Origin: Lepidostoma basale
Lineage: Eukaryota; Arthropoda; Insecta; Trichoptera; Lepidostomatidae
Reading direction: 5' to 3'
NCBI GenBank assembly: GCA_022606425.2
Contig: JAHDVF020001035.1
Coordinates: 462,943-526,942 of the forward strand
DNA: 64,000 nucleotides
The position numbers and the translations under genes are program-made. A model generated the notes under the pieces. It saw nothing but the letters and a program-made list of their open reading frames with translations. It did no database searches and was not told the DNA's origin. Positions within the stretch are counted from its first letter, which is position 1, and every line of letters begins with the position of its first letter. Below are positions 10,818-21,835 of the stretch, one piece after another.

Positions 10818-11214
10818 GTAAGTAAAAATTCTACAAAATGATATATTTTTTGAATATATAAACACTCGTATTTATGAAGGATCTAGTTGGTCTTTGGTTG
10901 TTTACAAAAAAAAAACTTACACAAACTATTTAAATTTATTTATGTTAATAATATTATGTTTACAATTTTTCCATTTTTATTAATCTACCAATAAATTAAA
11001 AATCTTATCAAAAAAGTTGTTTTAGGGGTTACGCCACTCTGGCAATCGGAAAAATAGGTATAAAAATTTACTTTATTTTAACCACAGCCATTACATACAA
11101 TAATTTTAATTTTATACATGTTTGTAGTATTTTTATAAATAATTTACAATATTAAATATATAAATAATAATTATATGAAGAAAATGGCTGAGATATAAGC
11201 CGATATGTGGAAAT
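10818..11214. other. start of the first dpr12-like intron, nothing recognised
   Basis: AT-rich; no TE terminus seen. Confidence 0.4.
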
Positions 11215-11420
11215 TTTAAATGAATTGTTTCTTGAACATTGGTGTATCGAATCAGTTTTCCAGAAGTTTAAATACAATTTTTGAGAATGACATGTTTTAC
11301 CTTGCTGAGGCATCATCAAATGTCATTCAATCACAAATTTAATATATTTTTACCATATGCTTGAGGATAGCGAAACATGGCATTTCCATAAACTATAATA
11401 AAACGTCTAGAAAACGGACG
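11215..11420. repeat. TCTAGAAAAC-type foldback MITE
   Basis: Right arm AACGTCTAGAAAACGGACG at 11400-11420. The centre has GACATGTTTTACC and GAGGCATCATCAAATGTC, the family core on the minus strand. Confidence 0.55.
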
Positions 11421-12030
11421 TTTTCATCCCAATCAATAAAGAATTTTTAAAACCTAAAATAATTTATGAAAATATGAACTAATGCTATAATTTTAACATA
11501 TAAACCATTCATTTTTTAACAGATACAAAAATACTCTAATTAATTTACGTTTGGAAGTGCTTTGTTTCTATGGCGAGTAAATAATGTATTACTGTATAGA
11601 TATTACATTATAAGTTTTGATAGAAGGCAAAAAACGAAAGAAATTTCTGTCATCCAACTATGGAAATAAGCTGATTCATCATCCAATTACAAACTTATTC
11701 CGTATTTTTGCAAGCTGTGATCCCAAACTTGATAATTGTGGAGAAAAAATAAGCCGTATCATGGTTTAATTATTTCTACATTACGGAATATAAGGGCAAA
11801 GATGTGTACAAAGATTTTTATAAATATAACAAATTGACTAACCATATATTTTTTTTAATTTTGATATTGACAGAATCAATTCCATATCATTTTTTGTAAA
11901 TACACTAGTTAATTTATATACATCTTAGACAAGTTATGACGACGAACAGCCTTCAAATTAAGAATTCTTAAATAAATTAATGTACTAGAGATAAGCAGCA
12001 TGAACAAAACTGACTATATGGTGTACTAAA
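11421..12030. other. AT-rich stretch, nothing recognised
   Basis: No coding pattern or terminal repeat seen. Confidence 0.4.
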
Positions 12031-12245
12031 AGTTATCATCGCAAGCAAAAGCCTACACAAAAAGCTTAAATGGCGGTGCATAATATTGTTCTTGTGTCGA
12101 CCTTTATATATGGAAATGGAGCATGAAACTGGCTAAAGAAGAATGATAAATTATATATCTTAGACGAATGAGTCTTGGACAAATGAAAATATATGAAGTA
12201 AATGCAGTGCGAATGAAAATGTTATGAACAAAATAATTGAAGATG
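12030..12245 (+). mobile_element. TTAG-family RTE-like LINE fragment
   Basis: GTACTAAAAGTTATCATCGC, AAAAGCTTAAATGGCGGTGC, GGTCGA-type VLVxTFIYGN, then GTAAATGCAGTGCGAATG and AACAAAATAATTGAAGATGG: the mid part of the family, with deletions. It is cut off by the next LINE. Confidence 0.6.
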
Positions 12246-12590
12246 GAACAGGTTCTGAACTCTTGTTATTCCTGTCCACTCTTTGATGTTATGCAGCCAG
12301 GACGCTGCCTTCTACCAGCTCCCAGACGTCCCTCCACTTTGCTCATTAATATCAGTCGAAAGAGGTGGTATTTTTCTCCCCTCAGCACATGACCCAAATA
12401 TAAGACCTTTCTAATTTGCACACTTGACAACAGCTCTCTGTTGGCTCTGGCTCTCTGCATTACTGACCCTATCGGTCCATGGTATACGGAGCATTCTGCG
12501 GTATATCCACATCTCGAACGCTTCCAACCGGTTCATTACATTCACTTTCAGAGTCCAGGTTTCGCAGACATATATTAGAACAGATCATAT
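12246..12590 (-). mobile_element. GAA-tail LINE family, C-terminal fragment
   Basis: Minus strand: ETWTLKVNVMNRLEAFEMWI, then QRARANRELLSSVQIRK, VLYLGHVLRGEKYHLFRLI and GRLGAGRRQR. This is the post-RT block of the GAA-tail LINE. The 64-codon open frame at 12266-12460 is the best-kept part. Frameshifted. Confidence 0.7.
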
Positions 12591-12993
12591 CGTGGGTATA
12601 CTGGCAAAAAACGTTAAGTCGAAAATTGGCAGTTTTGACTTAGTGATGCAGTATTGTAAAGTTTACAATGCTCTACAAATTGGCAAAATACACGAAGTCG
12701 AATGAAACAGATTTTTTCTCTAGTTTTAAAAATAAATTTAACGTTAAATCGTACAAAAGGTATTTCATACAGGCTAAAAGCTTCAAAAAACTTAATATTT
12801 TTCGAAGAGTCTTGTTGAACATTTTTGTACTGGAAAAAAACGTTAACTCTACTTATTGTCTTCGGCTGAAAAAAATTCCCTCGATTGACTTTTGACAACG
12901 ACACTTATATGTTTCAAATTTAAAGAAAACTTAAATGTTCGATTTCTCGAAACAGCGATTTTAGACTTAACGTTTTTTGCCAGTATACCCACG
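12591..12993. mobile_element. MITE with 30-bp perfect terminal inverted repeats
   Basis: Both ends read CGTGGGTATACTGGCAAAAA and continue CGTTAAGTC inward, identical over 30 bp. Length is 403 bp. Flanks are ATAT on both sides, a possible 4-bp target duplication. The two overlapping short frames inside are on opposite strands and have no known domain. The superfamily is not recognised. Confidence 0.8.
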
Positions 12994-13900
12994 ATATATA
13001 ACATGTAATCATTCATATATGGTCATAAGCATTTTCAAATCATTATTTCATTTTTGTAAGCCCTAGCAAAACCAATTACTATCGTCCGACTATAAATCTG
13101 ATCAGAATTTTAGCTCAGGGCATTTGTCAATGTAACAAAAATGACATTACCTCGGCAAAGCGAGTCGTAAATTATCTCAGCTGAGTGTAAATGGCGCATG
13201 GCTAAATGATTGATTACATTTTAATCAACACAAACGTGCGAAAGTAATTTGGAACTATTATTTCTGCTTAAAATAGTTGTAAATTATATTATCTCTCAAT
13301 TCTGCTATCTCAATCCGTCCCTAAAATCTACCCGACCGTAAGATATGGCGAAATCACGTGGTTTGAATATGCGTCAATAGGGGTGATCTGAGCTCACTAG
13401 GGCTGGTTACGAAACAGAAAGTTATTAAATTAATAACATCTTACACATAAACTTGAGCATAATTAAAAAACGTTTTTTGGCGTAATAAACTATCTTATTG
13501 CATAATTATGAAATGATTTATAAAAATATGTTTCAAAATCGTTTAATCCTTGAACTAAATTTCCGTTGAAATATTATAGAATTTTCTAAAGAATGTTTAA
13601 AAACCAAAATCTACTCCCAATTATTACGGCACAACCTTCAACGCACACTAATTTAAATAAATTCACAATTAATTTTTTAATCAACAGTGATAAAAATCTC
13701 CAGAAATAATATAATAATAATAAAAAAATTGTGTTTGTAAAGAATTGGGATTCAAAATTTGTAAAATTTGTAATCCGTAAATAATATAAATTATTATTTT
13801 TGTTTAATATTATTTATAAGTTCTTACTGACAAAAAATTATTTGACTAGGTACTTATAGCAATAAACCCAAATTTGGTACTGTATCGAATTTTAAAGCGT
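12994..13900. other. intronic stretch, nothing recognised
   Basis: AT-rich. No coding pattern, terminal repeat or RNA gene seen. Confidence 0.4.
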
Positions 13901-13929
13901 TTTTTTTGTCTTTCTTTGTTAAGTTTTTA

Positions 13930-14110
13930 TTATGTATTTACACCCAAAGATGGAGGTATCCTCCGAAACATGATTTTTTTTATATTTTGTGGATTATAAA
14001 CAACGTTATTTTCTATTTCCAAATTGTATTACAGTGGAATTTCACATTGTTAATGCCTTAGCTTTCAATAAAAAATTGTAAAGTTTTTATTTTAAGTCGA
14101 TCCCATAAAA
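13930..14110 (+). repeat. foldback-family half element with hammerhead-like core and module M
   Basis: TACACCC, AAAGA, hairpin GGAGG/CCTCC, GAAACATG at 13950-13972, followed by the reverse complement of module M (TTGTTAATGCCTTAGCTTTC at about 14049-14068). Same subfamily as 39264-39557. Confidence 0.6.
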
Positions 14111-14220
14111 TATAATACGACTTTGCAAATCCAAAGTTTTAATTAATATAAAATTTGCTCAGAGTTTCGATTCATAGATTTATACATATGATATAAAACA
14201 TTTTTGAAAAAATACACTAA

Positions 14221-14520
14221 TCTGTAATTGCTTTATGCGTACCGTTGTGGCAACCTTTCCGTAATTTGAAATCAGAACGGATGGATATTCCATTCAACAT
14301 CCGTAAAAAGGAACCTTCAAAGCCAAGCAGCCCTATCCCGAGTGGTCAGTGGAACGCCTCCCGTCCCTGGCGACTAAAAGGGTATGTACCGAAGGTAGCG
14401 CTGCGCGACGCATTACGGGGCGATAAAGCCGGGAAGAAAGTAATCTCACCATCTGAGTTCAGCTCACGGGTATCGCGCCTGACTCGTATGGCAAAACGCT
14501 CTAACGAGAGAGAAAAAAAT
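14221..14520 (+). other. GC-rich open frame of unknown origin
   Basis: A frame open from 14221 to a stop after 14580. The GC-rich part ends near 14520 and encodes MDIPFNIRKKEP, GQWNASRPWRLKGYVPKVAL and SEFSSRVSRLTRMAKRSNER. Base composition is sharply richer in GC than the surroundings and the protein is basic and low in hydrophobic runs. No splice acceptor of quality is seen before it, and it is followed by an A-rich stretch. I do not recognise the protein. Options are a captured gene piece, a transferred bacterial or viral segment, an unrecognised exon, or chance. Confidence 0.35.
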
Positions 14521-14575
14521 CAAAAAATATATTTGAATAAATTCATTTACAATTTTTTACAACACTTTAATTATC

Positions 14576-15300
14576 TAATTAACTAACTAACCATCACGCC
14601 GTCTCCCCGAAGGGGTAGGCAGAAAGAATGGACTACCACACTTTTATTTCCTGACACTATATTTCACACACTATATTTCTCTCGCTTCCTCAACATTCAT
14701 ACATCGTGCCATGCACGCGCGTCGATTTCTCTGATTCCTCACATGGCCGACATTCAATATTTGATTTATTTGATCATGCCACGTTTTCCTCGGTCCTCTA
14801 TTTCTGGTTCCATTCACATCATTAACATATATTTTTTTACCATTCATTCTTCATTCATTATTTCCATATGTCCAAACCATCTAAATGATCCTTTCATTAT
14901 TTTATTCATGACACCATCATTCGCACCGCATTCACTTCTTATATTTTCATTCGACATTCTATCATACACAGAGTATCCACACATTCGTGTAAGAGATCTC
15001 ATTTCTACTGCATTTATTCTACTTTCATCCTTCTTTTGCCAGTTCCATGTTTCGCTTCCATACATAAGGTGCGGTGGTAGAACACCATTTTGCACTGTAA
15101 TTCTAGCTTTTTTGGATAGGTTTTTGTTTGCGACGACAACTTTAAGTGCACCGTTCACTTTGTTGCCTGCCCCAACCCTTCTTTCAATATCCCTCTCCAC
15201 TCGCCCATCTCTTGTAAACATACTACCTAAATACACGAACTCAACTATTTGCTCTAAACATACTACTTTAATTTTCGATTTGAATAAATATAACACTTGG
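14576..15300 (-). mobile_element. TTAG-family RTE-like LINE, longest open fragment
   Basis: Minus-strand frame 15296-14844 is open for 150 codons: QIVEFVYLGSMFTRDGRVER, RVGAGNKVNGALKVVVANKN, LMYGSETWNWQKKDESRINA, VEMRSLTRMCGYSVYDRMSN and MKGSFRWFGHMEIMNEE. It then continues in shifted frames to the stop and a tail of TTAG repeats (seen as AACTAACTAACC at about 14580-14592). This is the region from the end of the RT domain to the C terminus of an RTE-like LINE. The 5' end is truncated. It is the best reference for the family in the window together with 46985-47518. Confidence 0.85.
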
Positions 15301-15747
15301 TATATTAATTACGCCATAGAAGTATAACTTCTAACGTGCGTACATACGTACAATTACGGTTTTTTGTTACATAGCGTATTTAAAATAAATCTTATATAAT
15401 ATTTTTTATAGGCGAGATCCACATTCAAAAACTGAAGAAATATTTTGCTTATAAGTAATATAATAGTAAAAAATGTGTTTCAACGTTGTAAAAATCCATC
15501 TTGCTTATTAGACATCGTCCGTATTGCTAGTAGAACTTCTTATTATTAGGATTCTATCCGTTGCACAATTCTATCAGTATAAATTCCGGTGAATTTAAAA
15601 AAGGCAACAGCAGAGTGTTTTCACGGAAAAGCTTTTAACTTTGTAGAAGTAATATAATGAACATTAGATGTGCATCACTTGGTTATATTTTTGCCATTGA
15701 TATTATAAATAAAATTATATATTTTATCGATTACACAATATACTTCT

Positions 15748-16072
15748 TCTTCTTCCTGTGCCGTGTCAGGTCCCCCCGACGTTGGCGATCACTCCGGCGA
15801 AAACCTCCCTGTCCTGCGCTGCCCGAAACAGGTCATCCACCGTCCCCATTCCGGTCCACTCTCTAATGTTGCGCAGCCAGGACATCTGTTTTCTGCCAAC
15901 TCCCCGTCTTCGCTCTATCTTGCCCTCCAATATAAGTCGGAGGAGGCGGTACTTTTCTCCACGCAGCACGTGACCCAAATATGAGACCTTTTTCACTTTG
16001 ACATTCGACAACAGCTCTCTCTTGGCTCCGGCTCTCCTAAGTACTTCGACGTACGACAATATACACGTTAAT
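15748..16072 (-). mobile_element. GAA-tail LINE, well-preserved C-terminal fragment
   Basis: One open minus-strand frame: EVLRRAGAKRELLSNVKVKK, VSYLGHVLRGEKYRLLRLIL, EGKIERRRGVGRKQMSWLRN, IREWTGMGTVDDLFRAAQDR, then EVFAGVIANVGGT with the stop region and a (GAA)n tail at 15748-15757. The block is the typical C terminus of an insect LINE of this type. Confidence 0.82.
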
Positions 16073-16075
16073 TTA

Positions 16076-16690
16076 TTATTTCTTGAACAATGATGTTAAA
16101 CTCCATATTCATAATAAATACAAATGAAAACTTTATTCCATATACGCCATACTTTGTGTTGTTATGATGTTTTATTTCTATTTTTCTTTTTTATACATTT
16201 CGTTAATACAACACTTTTATTAAAAATAAAATTATATAGACATGTTTTGGATAAACAGTCCCTCTTTAGTAAAAATACATACTTCTAAAAATATTATAAA
16301 ATTGTTGTTGTTTACATGATCTGACAGATGTTATAAAGATTTATTTTAGAACGTTTATGCTATTATCCAAAATAAACTTTATAACATCTGTCATGTAAGC
16401 AACAACAATTTTATAATATTTTTATAAATATGTTTCTTTACTGAAGGACTGTTTGTCAGAAAGATGTCTATTTAATTTTATTTTTAATAAAAGTGTTATA
16501 TATACCTACAAAGTGTATAAAAAAGAAAAATAGAAATAAACGAATGAAAACGTCTATTTTCTAAAAAAAATATTATATTTAACGTGAATGACATGTTTAG
16601 CTGTCTGGGGCATTATCATATTTGATAATGACGAAGGTCGTCTTGATTATCATATTTATTTTATCATTATTTCTAGAGGCTAGTAAACTT
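16076..16690. repeat. TCTAGAAAAC-type foldback MITE, split by a palindromic insertion
   Basis: Head TTATTTCTTGAACAATGATG at 16076, then ACAAATGAAAAC at 16120-16131. The element resumes at 16540 with ACGAATGAAAAC, GTCTATTTTCT, and the GACATGTTT / GGGGCATTATCA centre near 16590-16615. The interruption is described in the next entry. Confidence 0.65.
16132..16539. repeat. palindromic element with a hammerhead-like core in each arm, 12-bp TSD
   Basis: Outer arms (TTTATTTCTATTTTTC near 16171 and GAAAAATAGAAATAAA near 16525) are inverted copies. The cores are at 16238-16277 (minus) and 16441-16471 (plus), both degenerate: CTAAAGAG and CTGAAGG in place of CTGAAGAA. Flanks are ACAAATGAAAAC and ACGAATGAAAAC (11 of 12 matching). 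Confidence 0.72.
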
Positions 16691-16789
16691 AACGGAAATT
16701 TGCCAAACTTTAACGACAACAAATAAAAATACTAAAAATAACCTATAACATTAAGTGTTCGACCCCAACCATACAAGTATACAGACAAA

Positions 16790-17095
16790 CAAAACAACTA
16801 GACATATCAGATCTGACCAAATTTGAGACATTAAAAATAGTACACAGATTGATCACGGAAGATACCAGAGACAGTACCTGCAAACTTAAAAAAAAAAAAC
16901 TCAGACGTACACAGCCACTGGACTAGAAACTATAACAGATATCACTTACCAAAAGCACGGACAAAGACAGGACAATCTAGTATAATGTTCAACGGACTAA
17001 AACTATACAACGACCTACCATTGAAATGAAAAAACTTGCCTAAGAATAACTTTCAAGTGAACATAAAATATCATTTACTATATAAGATTTAAATC
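16790..17095 (+). mobile_element. LINE C-terminal fragment (FNGLKLYNDLP type)
   Basis: Reads RYHLPKARTKTGQSSIMFNG, LKLYNDLP and a short basic tail before a stop. Other frames upstream hold KFETLKIVHRLI. This matches the usual end of the ORF in jockey/CR1-like LINEs. Frameshifted. Confidence 0.6.
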
Positions 17096-17098
17096 ATA

Positions 17099-17403
17099 AT
17101 CATCGGCTGTCCCTCGTGTCCGAGATAGTCTTGACTAGACTGTCCTTCACGGTTGTGGGTCTGCATGTGACTAAAGAGCCCGATCCTGGACCCACAAATT
17201 CTGGGGCATCTGGGGCAGGGAAAGGCGCTTGTAATGGAGCCACTGTCTCCCAGTGGTCTTTCCTTTCTCCTCCTCCTCTCTGCGACGTCGTCTCTGTGCT
17301 GTGCTTGAAAGTCTTGCGTGCCTCTATGTACTACTGTTCTCCACCTAGGTCTGTCTTCTGCAGTCTTTTCCCAGCAATCACAGTCGATAACAGTCTTTTG
17401 TAG
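17099..17403 (-). mobile_element. LINE C-terminal fragment ending in a C2H2 zinc finger
   Basis: A single minus-strand frame of about 100 codons: WEKTAEDRPRWRTVVHRGTQ, DFQAQHRDDVAERRRRKERP, then CPRCPRICGSRIGLFSHMQT-H (Cys2-His2 finger), SQDYLGHEGQPM. The Trp-x-AEDRPxWR block and terminal finger are known at the end of a widespread animal LINE ORF. Related pieces: 50085-50425, 54495-54690, and a 27-bp tip at 3290. Confidence 0.78.
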
Positions 17404-17479
17404 ATATATGCATACGATTTGAATATAATTTTGCTGTATAACTTAATCGGGTTTATCCAATAAAAAAAACTATTTTATA

Positions 17480-17720
17480 ACCGGGGTTGCAGTGTTCTTT
17501 TCATTTGACGTCACGGGGTGCCGCGGGCACGTCCGCCCCGTATCACCCACGCGCCGCTCGCACCACCGCGCAAATATTAACGGAGAATTCGCAGACGAGG
17601 TACTTTTAAAATTCCGTTATTCCAGCTAGATATTACGAGAGTACGTTTACGGATCCGCGCTGCAGTTCTGGCGTTATTAAGTTGTAAGCGGTTCCTTTTT
17701 ATTGCACCCCCCGTATAACC
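17480..17720. promoter_or_regulatory. CpG-rich patch with CRE palindrome inside the intron
   Basis: A short GC- and CpG-rich block in an AT-rich intron. It contains TGACGTCA near 17505, GGTGCCGCGGGCACGTCCG, and CACGCGCCGCTCGC. No open frame or TE end explains it. Candidate alternative promoter or enhancer of the dpr12-like gene; inference only. Confidence 0.35.
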
Positions 17721-17899
17721 AACTCAATGTAATAAAAACTGACTTACTTTTTGTACCTTTGTTGAATTTGAAAACGAGTTTTAAATATTAAGTGAAGCTT
17801 TTTGAATTAACTTCTTTGTTTTTTTAACGTAAAGTAGGAAGGAAATAATATATTTAACATAATTGTGGTGGTTGCTTAGGATATTCACCTCTCTGTTCA

Positions 17900-18700
17900 A
17901 ACCACCCAAACCACGTGGCTATTGAATACATGAACAAATATCGTATGCTCCCATTCTTGAGCCTTATTTATATTTTTTCGAATATCCTCAAATTGGACTG
18001 CCAGTGTCATCTATTGGTATATTTAAAAAAAGAAGATAAAGGAGTCAGGTTCTGCTCAGTCTTAAACCTATGTCCAAGCCACGAGCCAAGTATTATTTCC
18101 CACCTCCACATTATGATATATCCTATCGAGGCTCAATATTCTATTATGTTGGAGAGGGTTCAAAAGAAATTCTTGAGAACCCTCTCTTGGCTTTATCCAA
18201 CGGCAATTATCGTGGGTATGCTAGGGTATAACTCCCTTGAACTAAAGAGGGAATGGTTTGTAGATACGCACTTTTTCAAGCTGATTCGAGGCTCTATTTA
18301 GAACCCCTATGTTCTGGAACAAATAGTTTGTTTTGTCCCTGACAGGTTTTTTTTACCTGCGACAGCGTCGACAACAATTGTTCTTTGGTCCGTCACCCAG
18401 AAAAACAACCTGCCTTTGGTGATGCCAGTAGGAAGAGTAATTATGACGTTGAATGAAAAAATCTCGGATTTGGACATTTTTAGTGTCAGTGAGGCAGTGT
18501 TCATTAAAAAATATATTTCAAATTCTGGAAAGAGTACTGCCTTACTGACGTCGACTTATTTGGGATCCTTCCGAGATACTCGTATTTTATCTCTTAGTTT
18601 CATATCGATACATATTGTGTTTTTGTTTGCCGTTTTGTGCTCAAATGAGTCGCCTTAATGTATGTCGTTTGTTATGTCTCATGTGTGTTTGAGAAAAAAA
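17900..18700 (+). mobile_element. jockey-like LINE reverse transcriptase C-terminal relic
   Basis: FCSVLNLCPSHEP then MLERVQKKFLRTLSWLYP, NSLELKREWFVDTHFFKLIRGSI, stop at 18301, then VCFVPDRFF in the same region and LPLVMPVGRVIMTLNEK, SDLDIFSVSEAVF. This is the segment after the RT palm/thumb in jockey-like LINEs. It is homologous to 44870-45310. One stop and at least one frameshift. Confidence 0.72.
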
Positions 18701-18904
18701 AATCATATGTAATAATTGTATTAACTTATGTGATGAATACATACTTGTCGTCTTACATTCTACATATAATTCATTTGCAATTAGTATCAATGCAAAACGT
18801 ATCTGCAGATTAACCTCCTATATTTATTAATTACTTAATAACATCTTAGGCAAAGAATTTTTTTTAATCAGTAGTGTAAAATAATATATCATTTAATACT
18901 ACGC

Positions 18905-19286
18905 AAACAAAAAGGCTATCCAAAATAGCTAAAATGGTAGTTCACAGTCGTATTTTTGTACCGACCCCTATTTATGGAAGTGAAGCACAGAACGGGCAAA
19001 AGAAGGATGAAAGTAGAATAAATGCAGTTAACAGAGATCTCTAAGATGAATGTGAGAAACATATGTGTATGATAGAGTGTCGAATAAAATATAAGAAGTG
19101 AATGCGGTGCGAATGAAAGTGTTATGAACAAAATAATGAAAGGAACATTTAGGTGGTTTGTACACGTGGAATGAATTAATGAATTTAGAATAGTAAAAAA
19201 ATATGTATTAACAATGTAAATGGAACTAGAAATAGAGTTAGACCGAGTAAAACATGACACAAACAAATAAATCAAATTATAGAACG
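18905..19286 (+). mobile_element. TTAG-family LINE fragment, split by a foldback element
   Basis: AAAATGGTAGTTCACAGTCG, GTATTTTTGTACCGACCCC, then GCAGTTAACAGAG and CATTTAGGTGGTTTGTACACG. It continues at 19445-19592 after an insertion whose left side is module M. Confidence 0.65.
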
Positions 19287-19435
19287 CTAAGGCATTAACA
19301 CTGTGGAATTCCATAGTAATATACTTAGGAAATTAATAAAACTTGGTTTAATCAACTAATAATATATACATTTTTTTAATATTTAAAATATTTAATAAAT
19401 CAAATATTAAATATTAAAAAAATCAAATATTATAT
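19270..19435 (+). repeat. foldback-family head (module M) inserted in LINE
   Basis: GCTAAGGCATTAACACTGTG then GAATTCCATAGTAATATAC at 19287-19325, matching the head of the 39264-39557 element. It lies between AATCAAATTATA (19270) and AATCAAATATTATA (19421), an approximate target duplication. The hammerhead part is missing. Confidence 0.55.
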
Positions 19436-19444
19436 ATTGGGCAC

Positions 19445-19592
19445 TGAAGGAGTCGGAGAAATCGACGTGCGTTCATGACATGTATGAATGTTGAGGAATC
19501 GAGTAAAGTATGTTAGGAAAGAAAAGTGTGGCCGTCCATTATTTCCACTTACCCCTTTGTAGAGATGGCGTGATAGTTAGTTAGTTTTTTTT
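19445..19592 (+). mobile_element. TTAG-family LINE 3' end
   Basis: GGAGTCGGAGAAATCGACG to GGCGTGATAGTTAGTTAG, followed by a T-run to about 19605. Confidence 0.65.
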
Positions 19593-19605
19593 TTTTTTTT
19601 TTTTA

Positions 19606-20460
19606 ATATAACGTTTTTTCATTTAGAAAAATAAACATTGATATCCAATATAAAAATCTATTATACTTTTTAGATGGCGAAACGTTTGTTCGAAAACAAA
19701 AAAAATCTCCAATAGACGACTTCCAAAACAGAGCAGAAATTGTTTTCTAGTCCAAAACAAGTTTTTTTTTCTGCTCTTGAAATTACCTCGACTCAAAGTA
19801 GGACACTAATGGGAGACGCTCTTGTAAACGTTATTTAAACTCAATATATAAGAAACTTTATTTATGCTGGCAATAAAGGTTTTCTCCTCTTTCTCTGATA
19901 TAAAAAACGTACGTTTTCCAACACATCTCAAACTAAAATATACAAACATATTCAACATTCGTTTCTCTCACAACTCAAACAATTTTGCTGTTGTTGCTTT
20001 TAAAAATAAAGAAAAAGAAAATTGTCATTCATCATAAAACATTCGCTGTTGGAATATTAAAGTTATTCTTTTTTCCACAAAAGAAAAGTCGCGAAAACCT
20101 TACATTCTACACATTTCTTTCAAAGTGAAATTTATCCCAACGTAATGATGAAATTATATTGTATGAATTGTTTTGAAAATAAGGCTGTATTTTAATATTT
20201 GTACGTCCACGCGAGCTATACGCGTGTTTTATTTCATTCAAAACGTGTAATATTTTATTTAACCCGTTGCTTTGTGTGACACAATTGTGATACAATTCGT
20301 TAAAACTCGTTTATACTACATTATAAATTTTACAGTATTTTATCATGAAATTGGGTAGATGACAACATTCATATTGCAAATTATAATGAATTGAAAAATA
20401 ATAATCAGAATTAAGTATAAACGCACGTACAATTTTAAACTTCTAACAAGACTTAGATAG
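19606..20460. other. intronic stretch, nothing recognised
   Basis: AT-rich. A GATGGCGAAACGTTTGTTCG block at 19675 faintly recalls the foldback cores. The frame at 20107-20295 shows no domain. Confidence 0.35.
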
Positions 20461-20461
20461 A

Positions 20462-20645
20462 GACGACCTTCGTGGCAGAGTGGAAGGAGCTCTGACTAAG
20501 ATGACTCTCATATCAGAATCCGAAGATCCTGGGTTCGATTCCCGGCGATGACAGTGTGATTGTCACACTATCTTTGGTCTGGTGTAGAATTTACGTGACA
20601 ATAAAATCGCGATTGATTAGCTATATATCATATGTCATGAGAATC
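20462..20645 (+). mobile_element. tRNA-derived SINE, copy 2
   Basis: A box TGGCAGAGTGG at 20473-20483, B box GGTTCGATTCC at 20532-20542, then GTGTGATTGTCACACTATC, GAATTTACGTGACAATAA and ATATGTCATGAGAATC. The best head in the window. The A box suits a Ser- or Leu-type tRNA ancestor. Confidence 0.85.
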
Positions 20646-21600
20646 TATAATTTGTATTTTATTTAGTAATACAGTTTGTTTAAAAATATTTCATCAGTTA
20701 ATGTAATTGCTAAAAACAAATGTATGCATTTTTGGGTTCAAACGGCCTGTAACAAAGAAATAATTACATGATTTGGTGATCTCACGGTTTAGGTTGTTTA
20801 AACTGTGGGGTGGTACAAGACAGTTGTACTGACAGTGCTATGAACTTGGTGTCCACAATTAACTGAGGCATCTAATCTGATTTAATATATATATTTCTAA
20901 ATGAAAACGCATTGAATCCTTCAATGATAGTTTCATATGTGTAGTTATATAGAATGATATAATGGTTTTTGGATCCCAAAAGGTTAAAGATCAATTTCGG
21001 CAGCCTTCGTGCCCATCGCATAAGAAAGATGGGGACACCCACTGATACGTTCTCTTTGAGAATAAAACTGAATTACTTAACTAAGAAAAATTCTTGGATA
21101 TCAAAGGAAACGTAATAAAAGAAACTTGATTTAAATATCAATGTCAAAATTTATTTGATGTGCCAGAAACATGCGAATTTCGTTATGTAAATTTGCTTCA
21201 TTATTGTGCGAGTTTGTTTCTAAACTTAAAAAAGATTTTTATATTTATATTATGTATAGTAATTGATTTGATACATTCACTGGAAATAATTCGATTTAAC
21301 GATACTGATATATGAAAAAAAATTGAGTATTATTTTTTATTTGAAGTAGTTTTTTCAAAATTATTGGAAACTTTGTTTTCTATAATAATTATATTTAAAA
21401 GTTAAAAAAATCCTAATTATCAAAAAACCTTTTAAAAAAAATTGCACGTGTCTATTTGTGGTATTTAACCATTATAATCTTTATATTACCTGTACACTAA
21501 AATATTTCCATTACGTTTCACGTACACTGTTCAATTATGTTGTTTTTATGGCAATAAGTGTTCATTGTTTAAAACATATAGAGCTAATTAAACCATTTTT
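20646..21600. other. AT-rich stretch, nothing recognised
   Basis: No coding pattern, terminal repeat or RNA gene seen. Confidence 0.4.
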
Positions 21601-21629
21601 TAAATTCATTTTAATGCAAAAAAATTATT

Positions 21630-21835
21630 TATTGTTTTAAGAACAATGATGTAAAACTCCATGTTTAATAATACAAACGAATAAAAGCGCCTGTTTACTA
21701 AAGGTTTTATTATATTTTTTATTACAAATGTTACATTTGATAATGAATTAGATAGGCAAAACATGACATTCAAATTAAATAAAATATTTTTAAACATCTA
21801 GAAAACAGGCGTTTTAGTTCGTATTAATTATGCGA
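21630..21835. repeat. TCTAGAAAAC-type foldback MITE, complete copy
   Basis: Head TTATTGTTTTAAGAACAATG at 21629. Left arm GCGCCTGTTTACTAAAGG and right arm CATCTAGAAAACAGGCG are inverted. The centre is TTTGATAATGAA ... GGCAAAACATGACATTC. This is the reference copy of the family. Confidence 0.7.

Noticed and set aside
14743..15327. 194-codon plus-strand frame
   Set aside because: Antisense of the TTAG LINE, which has the recognisable RT-connector motifs on the minus strand.
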